Shown: positions 41,298 to 50,135 of the stretch, piece by piece
How positions within the stretch are numbered: position 1 is the first letter of the stretch
Layout of the letters: each line of letters starts with the position of its first letter
Assembly (NCBI GenBank): GCA_046726435.1
Contig: JBKPAM010000056.1
Coordinates: 1 to 64,000 of the forward strand
DNA: 64,000 nt
From: AC-32 sp046726435
GTDB lineage: Bacteria; Actinomycetota; Thermoleophilia; Gaiellales; Gaiellaceae
Direction of reading: 5' to 3'
Position numbers and translations under genes: made by a program
Notes under the pieces: generated by a model
What the model was told of the DNA's origin: nothing
The model's database searches: none
Seen by the model: the letters and a program-made list of their open reading frames with translations, nothing else

Positions 41298-42194
41298 TCA
41301 GGCTGCTGCTCGACGGAGCTGCTCCTCCAGCGGGACGAGCGGAAGTTGGAACGTCTTCACCGCATCGTCGTTGGAGACGACGTTGTCGCCGTGCTCGAGC
41401 ATCGTGAGCAGGTCACGGGTGAGCGGGATGTTGCCGGGCAGGCGCTCCGTGACGAGCGCGTTCGCCCGCATTGCGCCGAACGGCACGTGCACGCTCGGCC
41501 GCCGCACCCCGAGCGCACGCTTGAGCCGCTCCCAGAGCTCGTTCCACGTCACGGCCTCGGGACCGCCGAGCTCGAAGATTCGGTTCGCCGCGTCCGCGCG
41601 CTCGACACCCTCCGCGAAGTAGGCAGCGACGTCGTCGATCCAGATCGGCTGGAGACCCTGCTCGCCGGAGCCGATGATCGGCGTCACGGGGGCGAGCCGC
41701 GCCAGCCTGCGGAAGGTCGGGAGGATGCCGCCGTCGGACGCGAAGACGAAGCTCGGCCGGAAGATCACGTGCTCGATTCCCGAGCCGCGCAGGGTCTGCT
41801 CCTGCTCCCACTTGGCGTGGTAGTAGGGCACGAGGTCCTTGGACTCCTCCTTCGTCCCGAGCGCGCTCATGAGGACGAACCGGCGGACACCGGCCTCCCC
41901 GGCCGCCGAGACGAGCGAGCGTGTGCCCTCCTCCATCACGCGCTTGAACTCCGACTCTCGGCCCTGCCGGATCGCGACGAGGTGCACGACCGTCTCGCAA
42001 CCCTCGACCGCCTGCTGAAGGCTCGCGGCATCTGTCATGTCTCCCTGGACGAGCTCGGCGCCCCATACCGCGAGCGTCGAGGCGACGTTGCTGTCCGGCT
42101 TGCGGACGAGGGCGCGAACCGGCCGGTCCCGGTCTCGCAACGCCTGCACGATCCGCGGCCCGATGAACCCTGTTGCCCCGGTGACCAAGATCAC
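41298..42194 (-). CDS. NAD(P)-binding epimerase-like protein (NDUFA9/atypical SDR family)
   Basis: The 298-residue protein starts MILVTGATGFIGPRIVQAL, the nucleotide-binding motif of extended/atypical SDRs. It contains LVQGDMTDAASL, VVHLVAIRQGRE and, in place of the classic YxxxK, a variant around YYHAKWEQE. The family includes the complex I subunit NDUFA9 and bacterial relatives that bind NADP but often have no known reaction. GAGGAGGAG precedes the GTG start by about 8 bases. It follows dcd by 4 bases in the same direction. Exact role unknown; quinone- or lipid-related functions have been proposed for relatives. Confidence 0.8.
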   Translation of the reverse strand: MILVTGATGFIGPRIVQALRDRDRPVRALVRKPDSNVASTLAVWGAELVQGDMTDAASLQQAVEGCETVVHLVAIRQGRESEFKRVMEEGTRSLVSAAGEAGVRRFVLMSALGTKEESKDLVPYYHAKWEQEQTLRGSGIEHVIFRPSFVFASDGGILPTFRRLARLAPVTPIIGSGEQGLQPIWIDDVAAYFAEGVERADAANRIFELGGPEAVTWNELWERLKRALGVRRPSVHVPFGAMRANALVTERLPGNIPLTRDLLTMLEHGDNVVSNDDAVKTFQLPLVPLEEQLRRAAA

Positions 42195-42198
42195 GGAA

Positions 42199-42768
42199 TC
42201 ACTCCTCCTCGAAGTTCTGCCAGTAGCGGCTCGGTGTCGGGCCCTGCTGGCCCTGGTACTTCGAGCCGAGCGCCCCCGCCCCGTACGGCGTCTCGGCCGG
42301 CTCGGACAGCTGCACGAAGGAGAGCTGCCCGATCTTCATGCCGAAGTAGATCGTGATGGGCAGGTTCGCCACGTTGGACAGCTCGAGCGTCACGTGGCCG
42401 TCCCAGCCCGGGTCGATGAAGCCGGCGGTCGAGTGGATCAGCAGCCCGAGCCTTCCCAGGCTCGACTTGCCTTCCAGCCTCGCCACGAGGTCGTCGGGGA
42501 GGGTCACGCGCTCGAGCGTCGATCCCAGCACGAACTCGCCCGGGTGGAGGATGAACGGCCGTGCGCCGTCGATCTCGACGAGCTCGGTCAGCTCCTCCTG
42601 CGGCTCCTTGACATCGATGAACGGGTAGCGCGCGTTGTGGAAGACGCGGAAGAAGCGGTCGACCCGCACGTCGACGCTCGACGGCTGCAGCAGCGCCTCG
42701 TCGTAGGGGTCGATGCCGATCCGACCCTCACCGAGCAGCCGCCGGATCGTGCGGTCGGAGAGGACCAC
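42199..42768 (-). CDS. dcd: dCTP deaminase (possibly bifunctional with dUTPase activity)
   Basis: The 189-residue protein has the Dcd/dUTPase fold: MVLSDRTIRRLLGEGRI start, GKSSLGRLGLLIHSTAGFIDPGWDGHVTLEL (shown split: GKSSLGRLGLLIHST and AGFIDPGWDGHVTLEL), and the C-terminal SKYQGQQGPTPSRYW. The catalytic Glu lies in the HVTLELSN region. Actinobacterial enzymes of this length often convert dCTP straight to dUMP. The GTG start is 6 bases after a TAGAAT box (leaderless). It is divergent from the aminotransferase gene, with 81 bases between the two starts. Confidence 0.93.
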   Translation of the reverse strand: MVLSDRTIRRLLGEGRIGIDPYDEALLQPSSVDVRVDRFFRVFHNARYPFIDVKEPQEELTELVEIDGARPFILHPGEFVLGSTLERVTLPDDLVARLEGKSSLGRLGLLIHSTAGFIDPGWDGHVTLELSNVANLPITIYFGMKIGQLSFVQLSEPAETPYGAGALGSKYQGQQGPTPSRYWQNFEEE

Positions 42769-42774
42769 GGCGCG

Positions 42775-42780
42775 ATTCTA
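42775..42780 (-). promoter_or_regulatory. -10 box (TAGAAT) for dcd
   Basis: On the minus strand TAGAAT, close to the canonical TATAAT, ends 6 bases before the dcd GTG, implying a leaderless mRNA. Confidence 0.55.
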
Positions 42781-42836
42781 CGACGGGCCGCGCTGCATGC
42801 CCGTTATTCACGTATGCACTCGACCGGTTGCTGCGG

Positions 42837-42842
42837 TATCGT
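42837..42842 (+). promoter_or_regulatory. -10 box (TATCGT) for the aminotransferase gene
   Basis: TATCGT ends 7 bases before the ATG at 42850, implying a leaderless mRNA and supporting this start over the much longer open frame upstream. Confidence 0.5.
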
Positions 42843-42849
42843 CAGCTCG

Positions 42850-44172
42850 ATGGCGGTGACGCGGACGATCGACCTCCGGACCGAGATTCCGGGCCCCAAC
42901 TCGAAGGCGATCCTCGAGCGCAAGGAACGCGTTGTCGCGGACCCGCTCTCGGTGTTCCTGCCCGTCGTCGCCGACCGCGCGCAGGGCGCGACGCTCACCG
43001 ACGTCGACGGCAACACGTTCCTCGACTTCACCGGCGGCGTCGGCTGCCTCAACGTCGGCCACTCGCACCCGCAGGTGGTTGCGGCGGCACAGGAGCAGCT
43101 CGGCCGCTTCTCGCACACGGACTTCACGATCGTTCCCTACGAGGTCTACGTCACCCTCGCCGAGCGCCTCTGCGAGCTCGCCCCGGTACGCAAGCCGGCG
43201 AAGGCGGCGTTCTTCAATGCCGGCACCGAGGCCGTCGAGAACGCGATCAAGTTCGCGCGCTCATACACCGGCCGCCCGGCCGTGATCGGTTTCGAGGGCG
43301 GCTTTCACGGGCGGACGCTGCTCTCGCTGACGCTGACCTCGAAGACCCATCCGTACAAGGCGGGCCTGGGGCCGTTTGCCCCCGAGGTCTACCGCGTGCC
43401 GTTTCCGAACGAGTACCGCGGGCCGACCGCGGGGGAGGCGCTCGATGCACTCGAGCGTGCGCTGGTCACACAGATCGCTGCAGAAACCGTCGCGGCGATC
43501 GTGCTCGAGCCCGTGCAGGGCGAGGGTGGCTTCGTGGTCGCGCCGCCCGAGTTCGTCGAGGGCGTGCGGAGGATTTGCGACGACAACGGCATCGTCCTCG
43601 TCGTCGACGAGGTGCAGACGGGCTTCGGCCGCACGGGCCGGATGTGGGGCATCGACCACTACGAGATCGAGCCTGACCTCGTCACGGTCGCCAAGTCGAT
43701 CGCCGCCGGCCTGCCGCTCTCCGCCGTGCTAGGCAAAGCGGAGATCATGGACGCGCCGGGCGACTCGGCGATCGGGGGCACGTACGTCGGCAACCCCGTC
43801 GCGCAGGCCGCCGCGCTGGCGGTCCTCGACGTGTTCGAGGAGGAAGGCCTGAGCGAGCGCGGCGCGGCTATCGGCGAGACGATCCGGGCCCGGATGACCG
43901 CCTGGCAGGGTCGCTGGGACGCGATCGGTGACGTGCGCGGCCTCGGCGCGATGCTGGCGATCGAGCTCGTCCACGACCGTGCCACCAAGAGCCCTGCACC
44001 GGACCTCGCGACCAGGGTCGTCGAGGCCGCGGCGGAACGCGGCCTGTTGCTGCTCAAGTCGGGCATCTACTCGAACTGCATTCGCGTGCTGGTGCCGCTG
44101 GTGATCTCGGACGCCGAGCTCGACGAGGCGCTCGACGTCTGGGAACAGGCGCTCGAAGCTTCGCTGGCTTAG
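42850..44172 (+). CDS. gabT: Class III aminotransferase, 4-aminobutyrate transaminase type
   Basis: The 440-residue PLP enzyme has NAGTEAVENAIKFAR (phosphate-binding start), GFEGGFHGRTLLSL, LEPVQGEGGFVVAP, the VVDEVQTGFGRTG motif with the PLP Asp, and the Lys in TVAKSIAAGLPLSAV. These are the marks of GABA/5-aminovalerate aminotransferases. It transfers the amino group of GABA to 2-oxoglutarate, giving succinic semialdehyde. Other omega-amino acids are possible. The ATG follows a TATCGT box by 7 bases. A Ser/Thr kinase gene follows after 20 bases. Confidence 0.88.
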   Translation: MAVTRTIDLRTEIPGPNSKAILERKERVVADPLSVFLPVVADRAQGATLTDVDGNTFLDFTGGVGCLNVGHSHPQVVAAAQEQLGRFSHTDFTIVPYEVYVTLAERLCELAPVRKPAKAAFFNAGTEAVENAIKFARSYTGRPAVIGFEGGFHGRTLLSLTLTSKTHPYKAGLGPFAPEVYRVPFPNEYRGPTAGEALDALERALVTQIAAETVAAIVLEPVQGEGGFVVAPPEFVEGVRRICDDNGIVLVVDEVQTGFGRTGRMWGIDHYEIEPDLVTVAKSIAAGLPLSAVLGKAEIMDAPGDSAIGGTYVGNPVAQAAALAVLDVFEEEGLSERGAAIGETIRARMTAWQGRWDAIGDVRGLGAMLAIELVHDRATKSPAPDLATRVVEAAAERGLLLLKSGIYSNCIRVLVPLVISDAELDEALDVWEQALEASLA

Positions 44173-44192
44173 CGCGCGCAACCACGGGCACA

Positions 44193-45677
44193 ATGGGGCA
44201 AGTGGTCGGCGAGCTGATCTCCGAACGCTACGAGCTGGAGGAGCTCGTCGGCACCGGCGGCATGTCGAGCGTCTACCGCGCTCACGACACGCTGCTCGAG
44301 CGCCACGTCGCGCTCAAGGTGCTGCACGAGCAATTCACGGCCGAGGGCGACTACGTCGAGCGTTTCCGCCGCGAGGCGCGCTCGGTGGCGCAGCTCTCGC
44401 ACCCGAACATCGTCACCGTGATCGACCGTGGCGAGCAGGAAGGCAAGCAGTTCATCGTCTTCGAGTACGTCGACGGGGAGAACCTGAAGGTGCTCCTCGA
44501 GCGCGAGGGGCCGCTGCCCGAGCGTAAGGCGATCGAGCTCGTGCTCCCAGTAGCCCGCGCGCTGGGGTTCGCGCACGAGCACGGGATCGTGCACCGCGAC
44601 GTGAAGCCCCAGAACGTGCTCCTGAACGGCGACGGCCAGACCAAGGTGACGGACTTCGGGATCGCCCGTTCCCTCGAGGTGCACGGAGGCCTCACGCAGA
44701 CCGGAACGGTAATGGGAACGAGCGACTACATCTCGCCCGAGCAGGCGCGGGGAGGGCGCGTCGATGCGCAGAGCGACGTCTACTCGCTCGGCGCCGTGCT
44801 CTACGAGCTGCTGACGGGCGAGGTGCCTTTCCCCGGCGGCAACTTCGTCGCGGTCGCGCTACGCCACATCAACGAGCCGGCGCCGAGCGTGCGGGCGAAG
44901 CGACCGGACGTCTCCCCTCGCCTCGACGCCGCGGTGCGCCGCGCGATGGCGAAGGACCCGCGCGGCCGGTTCGGCTCGATGGACGAGCTGTGCACCGAGC
45001 TCAGGGCGTGCCTCGACAACCCGGGAGACGGCCTCTCCGCCGCCGAGACGATGGTCGTGGCACCACTGCGCCGGCGCCGGCGAGACCGCCCTCCGAAGCC
45101 TCCGGCGGAGCGGCCGAGCGTGTGGCCGCTGATCATGCTGCTGGCGGGCCTTGCGGTGCTTGCCGGGATCCTGGCGGCGGTCTTCACCTTCACCGACTCG
45201 GGGTCGAAGATCTCCAACCTCGTGCACAAGACGGGCGTGGTCGGATCCACGCCGGTCTCTGTCACGCTCAACGCGGTGACGGGCTACGACCCGCTTGGTG
45301 ACCAGGGCGAGCACGACGAGACGGCCTCCTACGCGACCGACGGCCGGGCCGGGACCTACTGGAAGACCGAGCAGTACGGCAGCAGCGACTTCGGCAGCCT
45401 CAAGTCGGGCGTCGGCCTCCTGCTCGACGCAGGGTCGCCGCACAAGCTCTCCCAGATGACCGTCACCTCCGACACGCCGGGCTTCACGGCCGTGATCAAG
45501 GCCGGCTCGTCGGCAGACGGAACCTTCACCGCGGTCTCCAACCGGCAGACCGTCGGCTCCAAGGCGACGTTCACGTTCAACGGCCCTCGCGTGCAGTACT
45601 ACGTCGTCTGGATCACGAACCTCGGTCAGAGCAACTCGGTGCACGTGAACGAGGTCACGGCAAAGGGCCCTCAGTAG
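44193..45677 (+). CDS. Transmembrane Ser/Thr protein kinase with an F5/8C-like ectodomain
   Basis: The 494-residue protein has an N-terminal Hanks-type kinase (about 12-270): GTGGMSSVY glycine loop, the Lys in VALKVL, HRDVKPQNVLL, DFGIARS and GTSDYISPEQA. A basic linker and one membrane segment (about 311-332) lead to an external beta domain of about 150 residues. The ectodomain contains ATDGRAGTYWKTEQY and a YYVVWITNL end, resembling discoidin/F5-8C carbohydrate-binding folds. It may therefore sense a cell-wall or external sugar. Its 3' end overlaps the convergent ddl gene by 7 bases. PASTA domains are absent, unlike the second kinase at 46687-48633. Confidence 0.88.
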   Translation: MGQVVGELISERYELEELVGTGGMSSVYRAHDTLLERHVALKVLHEQFTAEGDYVERFRREARSVAQLSHPNIVTVIDRGEQEGKQFIVFEYVDGENLKVLLEREGPLPERKAIELVLPVARALGFAHEHGIVHRDVKPQNVLLNGDGQTKVTDFGIARSLEVHGGLTQTGTVMGTSDYISPEQARGGRVDAQSDVYSLGAVLYELLTGEVPFPGGNFVAVALRHINEPAPSVRAKRPDVSPRLDAAVRRAMAKDPRGRFGSMDELCTELRACLDNPGDGLSAAETMVVAPLRRRRRDRPPKPPAERPSVWPLIMLLAGLAVLAGILAAVFTFTDSGSKISNLVHKTGVVGSTPVSVTLNAVTGYDPLGDQGEHDETASYATDGRAGTYWKTEQYGSSDFGSLKSGVGLLLDAGSPHKLSQMTVTSDTPGFTAVIKAGSSADGTFTAVSNRQTVGSKATFTFNGPRVQYYVVWITNLGQSNSVHVNEVTAKGPQ

Positions 45678-46690
45678 CGGAGACGTGAACGGCGCTCGTG
45701 CCGGTCGAGCGCGAGCTGGACGAGGCGGTCGACCAGCTCGGGATAGGGCAGGCCCGAGGCCTCGAACAGCTCGGCGTAGACGCTGGTGGCCGTGAAGCCG
45801 GGGATGGTGTTGAGCTCGTTCAGGAGCACCTCACCCTCCGGGCGAACGAAGAAGTCGACGCGAGCCATGCCCTCGCACTCGCCGCCGACGAACGCGGCCA
45901 CTGCGAGCTCCTGCACGCGCTCGATTGTCTCCTGGGGAAGCCGCGGCGGGATGACGAGGTCCATGCCGCCCTCGTCGTACTTGGCCGAGTAGTCGTACCA
46001 GTCCGCGCCCTCGAAGCCGTGGGAGACGATCTCACCGGGGAGCGAGGCCTGCGGCTTCTCATTGCCCAGCACGCCGCACTCGACCTCGATCCCCTCGACG
46101 AACTCTTCGACCAGCACCTTCTCGTCGTGCCGGAACGCGAGCTCGACCGCTGCCGCCAGCTCGTCCTCCGTGCGCGCCTTCGAGATCCCGACCGAGGAGC
46201 CCAGCCGCGCAGGCTTGACAAAAACGGGAAAGCCGAATGGGTTTTCAGGCTTTCCCCCCTGGCGAATCGTGATATTTCTCGTGACCGGTACGCCACGGTC
46301 GCGCATGACAGCTTTGAAGACGTCCTTGTCCATCGCAAGCGCCGAGCCGAGCACACCCGCGCCCACGTAGGGCACTCCCGCGAGCTCGAGCAGGCCCTGC
46401 ACGGTCCCGTCCTCGCCGAACGGCCCGTGCAGGACCGGGAAGACGACATCCACCTCGCCCAGCGTCGCCGGCACCTTCGTCGTCGGCACGGGCAGCGTCT
46501 CGGCGACCGAGCCGTCGGAGTTGCCGCCAGCTGTGAGCTCCCAGCGCCCGTCGCGGCCGATTTCGACCGTCACCGTCTCGTACCGCTCCGGGTCGAGCGC
46601 GTCGAGCACCGAGCGCGCAGAGTTCAACGAGATCTCATGCTCGGAGGAGCGGCCGCCGAGGAGGACCGCGACGCGGACCCGCCGGCTCAC
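45671..46690 (-). CDS. ddl: D-alanine--D-alanine ligase
   Basis: The 339-residue ATP-grasp enzyme shows VAVLLGGRSSEHEISLNSA near the start, VFPVLHGPFGEDGTVQGLLE, PVFVKPARLGSSVGISKA, and LNELNTIPGFTATS near the end, all Ddl signatures. It joins two D-Ala for the peptidoglycan stem peptide. The GTG start overlaps the stop of the PASTA kinase gene by 4 bases, which links its translation to the growth-control cluster. A Tyr-containing omega loop (DWYDYSAKYDEGG) favours D-Ala-D-Ala over D-Ala-D-Lac. Confidence 0.94.
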   Translation of the reverse strand: MSRRVRVAVLLGGRSSEHEISLNSARSVLDALDPERYETVTVEIGRDGRWELTAGGNSDGSVAETLPVPTTKVPATLGEVDVVFPVLHGPFGEDGTVQGLLELAGVPYVGAGVLGSALAMDKDVFKAVMRDRGVPVTRNITIRQGGKPENPFGFPVFVKPARLGSSVGISKARTEDELAAAVELAFRHDEKVLVEEFVEGIEVECGVLGNEKPQASLPGEIVSHGFEGADWYDYSAKYDEGGMDLVIPPRLPQETIERVQELAVAAFVGGECEGMARVDFFVRPEGEVLLNELNTIPGFTATSVYAELFEASGLPYPELVDRLVQLALDRHERRSRLRY

Positions 46691-48633
46691 GGGATCGGCG
46701 GGGGCGGCGGGCTGAAGGCCGAGAAGCGGCCGACCACGATCGTCACCGTCGAGCCCTGCGTCGCCTTCGTGTTGCCCGTCGGGTTCTGGCTGAGCACGAT
46801 CCCGTCGAGGCCCGGGTCGTTCACGTCCTGGCGCTGCACCTGCACCTTGAAGCCTGCGCTGTCCAAGGCGGAGCTCGCCGACTGCTCGTCCTGGCTCGTG
46901 ACGTCGGGGACCGTCGACATCTTCGGGCCTCTCGAGACGCTCAGCGTGATCGTCGAGCCGGGCGGGGCGGAGCCGCTCGGGCTCTGGTCGACGACCGTGC
47001 CTTTCGGCTGGTCGCTGTCGACGTACTGCGGCGCCCCGACCGCGAAGCCCTGGTTCTGCAGCGACGCGCTCGCCTGGGCGAACGACAGCCCGATCACGGA
47101 CGGCACGCTCACGTCCGCTGGGCCGCTGGAGACATTGATGCGCACGTGCGAGCCCTTCACGACGGTCAAGCCTGCGGGCGGGTCCTGGGCCGTGACGGTG
47201 CCCTCCGGCTTGCTCGAATGCACCAGGGCCACGGGTTGCGCCTTCAGGCCGGCATTGACGAGCGTGCTGACGGCGTCGTCGCGTGTCTTGCCGACCACGC
47301 TCGGCACCTGCACCTGCGGCAGACCACGCGAGACTGTGATGGTGACCGTCTGGCCCTTCTGGATATGCAATCCGGCAGGAGGGCTCTGCTCGATGACCGT
47401 TCCCTTTGGAATGGTCTCGTCCGGACGGCGCCGCACGTCAGGAACTAGTCCCGCGTTCCGGATCTTCGCCACCGCGAGGTGCTCCTCGATTCCCGCCACC
47501 TTGGGCACGGAGACAGGCTTGTTCGAGCTCAGCTGGTCCTGGATCTTCGTGTACGCGAACCAGGCCGCGGCTCCCGCGGCCGCCAGCAGGAGAATCGACA
47601 GCACCCAGGGCCAGATCGGGCGCCGCCGCCGGGGCGGACCCTCGTAGCCGTAGTAGCCCGCCGGCGGCATCCGTGCCGGCGGCACGGGCCGCGTTACCGC
47701 CTCGTCCGGGCGCGTCAGCACCGAGGTGGGCGCTGAGGCCATCACGCCTGCGCCCGCCAGCACCGCGGTCGCCGCGGTCTCGGTGTCCGGGTCGACCGGC
47801 AGCCCCTGGGCGACGCGGGTGAGGTCTGCGTCCATCTCGTCCGCGCTCTGGTAGCGCTCGGCCGGCTCCTTGGCGAGCGCCCGCAGCACCACCGAGTCGA
47901 GGTCGTGCGGAACCTCCTCCCGGAGCTCCGACGGCGGGGTCGGCACCTCCGAGAGGTGCTTCATCGCGATCTCGAGCGGCGTGTCGCCGGTGAAGGGGAC
48001 CTGTCCGGTCAGCATCTCGTAGAGCACGACCCCGACCGAGTAGAGGTCGGAGGTCTGGTCGACCGGAGCGCCGCGGGCCTGCTCCGGCGAGAGGTACTGG
48101 GCCGTGCCGATGATCGAGCCGACCTCGGTCATCTGGCTCGCGCCCGAGCGGGCGATGCCGAAGTCGGTCACCTTCAGCCGTCCCTCGGCGCCCACCAGCA
48201 CGTTGTGCGGCTTGATGTCGCGGTGGACGATCCCGTGGCGGTGGGCGAAGCCGACCGCCGCGAGGATCTGGCGCGTGTAGTCGATCGCGACCTTCACCGG
48301 CGCGGGCCCGCGGCCGACGATCAGCTCCTTGAGCGAGCGCCCGTCGAGGTACTCCATCGCGATGTAGTAGGTGTCCTCGGCCCGGCCGCGGTCGTAGATC
48401 GAGACGATGTTCGGGTGCGAGAGGCCGGCTGCGTTCTTGGCCTCGCGCCGGAAGCGCTCGATGAACGAGTCGTCGGCCGCGTGGCGGTCGTTGAGGATCT
48501 TGATCGCAACGCGGCGGCCGAGCTCCTGGTCTTCGGCGAGGTAGACGTCGGCCATCCCGCCCGCGCCGAGCTTGCGCACGATCCGGTAACGGCCGTCGAA
48601 GACCGTGCCGATCAGCGTGTCAGAGACGGCCAT
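46687..48633 (-). CDS. pknB: PASTA-domain Ser/Thr protein kinase PknB
   Basis: The 648-residue protein has a Hanks kinase (about 13-275) with GAGGMADVY, VAIKIL, HRDIKPHNVL, DFGIARSG and GTAQYLSPEQA. A juxtamembrane region and one membrane segment (about 344-362) lead to four extracellular PASTA repeats (about 375-640), each with a VPxVxG-type start, for example VQVPSVVGKTRDDA. The Pro-rich C-terminus ends PPPPPIP. PASTA domains bind peptidoglycan fragments or lipid II and the kinase adjusts wall growth. It lies downstream of pbpA by 17 bases and overlaps ddl. Confidence 0.95.
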   Translation of the reverse strand: MAVSDTLIGTVFDGRYRIVRKLGAGGMADVYLAEDQELGRRVAIKILNDRHAADDSFIERFRREAKNAAGLSHPNIVSIYDRGRAEDTYYIAMEYLDGRSLKELIVGRGPAPVKVAIDYTRQILAAVGFAHRHGIVHRDIKPHNVLVGAEGRLKVTDFGIARSGASQMTEVGSIIGTAQYLSPEQARGAPVDQTSDLYSVGVVLYEMLTGQVPFTGDTPLEIAMKHLSEVPTPPSELREEVPHDLDSVVLRALAKEPAERYQSADEMDADLTRVAQGLPVDPDTETAATAVLAGAGVMASAPTSVLTRPDEAVTRPVPPARMPPAGYYGYEGPPRRRRPIWPWVLSILLLAAAGAAAWFAYTKIQDQLSSNKPVSVPKVAGIEEHLAVAKIRNAGLVPDVRRRPDETIPKGTVIEQSPPAGLHIQKGQTVTITVSRGLPQVQVPSVVGKTRDDAVSTLVNAGLKAQPVALVHSSKPEGTVTAQDPPAGLTVVKGSHVRINVSSGPADVSVPSVIGLSFAQASASLQNQGFAVGAPQYVDSDQPKGTVVDQSPSGSAPPGSTITLSVSRGPKMSTVPDVTSQDEQSASSALDSAGFKVQVQRQDVNDPGLDGIVLSQNPTGNTKATQGSTVTIVVGRFSAFSPPPPPIP

Positions 48634-48650
48634 GTGTCTTCATCGCAAGG

Positions 48651-50135
48651 TTAGGGGTTCGACCTCTTGGCGAGGATCGCCTGCATGACGGCCTTCGCGA
48701 TCGGCGCGGCCGTCGTCCCGCCTACGCCGCTCTGGTTCTGGAGCACGACCGCGATCGCCACGCGCGGCGCTCCCGCAGGTGCGTTGGCGATGAACCACGT
48801 CGTGTTCAGCGTGCCGCCCGTCTCGGCGGTTCCCGTCTTGCCGGCGACGCGGACGCCCGGGATCTGCGCATTCGTCCCCGTGCCCCCGGTGACGACTGCC
48901 TCCATCATCTGCTCGATCGCGTTGGCGGTGCCCGTGCGCATCGCGCGCGTGTATTTCCGCGCGCGCGTGCGCGTCACGACCCCGCCGCCGGGCGAGGTGA
49001 TCCGGTCGACGACGTGCGGCTCCATGATCACGCCCTTGTTGCCGACCGCCGCGGCCACCATCGCCATCTGCAGCGGCGTCGTCAGCATCCGCTCCTGCCC
49101 GAAGGCGAGGCGCCCCGGGTCGACCTGCGTTCTCGGGTCGCTCGGGTAGAAGAGCTTGCCGTTGTTGTACAGCCCGCTCGGCGAGCGCTCGTTGCCCGGA
49201 GTCTCGAGCGGCGGGTCCTTGTAGAAGCCGAACTGCTTGGAGGTCCCCAGGATGCGGCCGGCGCCGATCGACTTGCCGATCTCGCAGAAGACCGCGTTGA
49301 TCGAGTGCTCCAGCGCCTGCAGGAAGTTGACCGAGCCAAAGACCTCGGGCCCGCTCTGGTCGCCGAAGTTCCTGACCTGCTTGCCGTACTCGATGCAGTA
49401 GCCCCGGTCGACGAAGGTGGAGTTGATCGAGTACTTGCCGGAGTCGAGCGCGGCCGCGCTCGTGACGACCTTGAAGATCGAGCCGGGGACGAAGAGGCCG
49501 TCTGTGGCGCGGTTGAGCAGCGGGGCGGCCGGGCTGCAGGCGGAGCTCGTGGTCCTGATCTTGCGGAAGTTGCTCTCGACGAGATTCGGGTCGTACGTGG
49601 GCCGCGAGGCCATCACGAGCACCTTGCCCGTGCGCGGGTCGATCGCCACCACCGAGCCGCACTTGCCGGCGAGCTGCTGCATGGCGACGCGCTGCGCGCC
49701 CGGCCGCAGCGTCAGCCAGACGTTGTTCCCCTTGATGGTCGCGCCGCGGATCCGGTCCAGCGTCGTCTTCAGCACGGTGCCGAGGTTCGAGTTCGAGCCG
49801 GTCAGGTAGTCGTTGAGCGACGACTCGAGCCCTGCACGGGCGCGCGACTGCGTCGAGTAGCCGACGACGTGGGCGAAGAGCCCGCCCTGTGGGTAGCGGC
49901 GGAAGTAGAGCGTCTGCCCGCCGACCTTGCGTGCCCGGTTCGTGGCGAGGATCGTGCCGTCCGCCGCGCGGATGAGCCCGCGCTTGATCGAGAACTGCGC
50001 CACGCGCTGGATCTCGTTGTCCTGGCGGTCGGCCAGCCCGGCCGTCGCCCAGGTCTGCCAGTACGTCGTCGCCACGATCAGCGCCGCCACGAGCGCGACG
50101 CCGACGAGCGCGAGCCGTGCGATCTGCTTGTTCAT
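48651..50135 (-). CDS. pbpA: Class B penicillin-binding protein PbpA
   Basis: The 494-residue protein has a short cytoplasmic start, one membrane segment (about 8-26), an N-terminal dimerisation region, and a transpeptidase domain with PGSIFKVVTS (S-x-x-K), EHSINAVF (S-x-N) and VAGKTGTAE (KTG). It cross-links peptidoglycan with the adjacent RodA-type glycosyltransferase. The ATG overlaps the rodA stop by 4 bases; the open frame upstream is shadow. Cys residues in TTSSACSPAA and GYCIEY may form a disulfide. The cluster order matches that in mycobacteria and streptomycetes. Confidence 0.94.
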   Translation of the reverse strand: MNKQIARLALVGVALVAALIVATTYWQTWATAGLADRQDNEIQRVAQFSIKRGLIRAADGTILATNRARKVGGQTLYFRRYPQGGLFAHVVGYSTQSRARAGLESSLNDYLTGSNSNLGTVLKTTLDRIRGATIKGNNVWLTLRPGAQRVAMQQLAGKCGSVVAIDPRTGKVLVMASRPTYDPNLVESNFRKIRTTSSACSPAAPLLNRATDGLFVPGSIFKVVTSAAALDSGKYSINSTFVDRGYCIEYGKQVRNFGDQSGPEVFGSVNFLQALEHSINAVFCEIGKSIGAGRILGTSKQFGFYKDPPLETPGNERSPSGLYNNGKLFYPSDPRTQVDPGRLAFGQERMLTTPLQMAMVAAAVGNKGVIMEPHVVDRITSPGGGVVTRTRARKYTRAMRTGTANAIEQMMEAVVTGGTGTNAQIPGVRVAGKTGTAETGGTLNTTWFIANAPAGAPRVAIAVVLQNQSGVGGTTAAPIAKAVMQAILAKRSNP

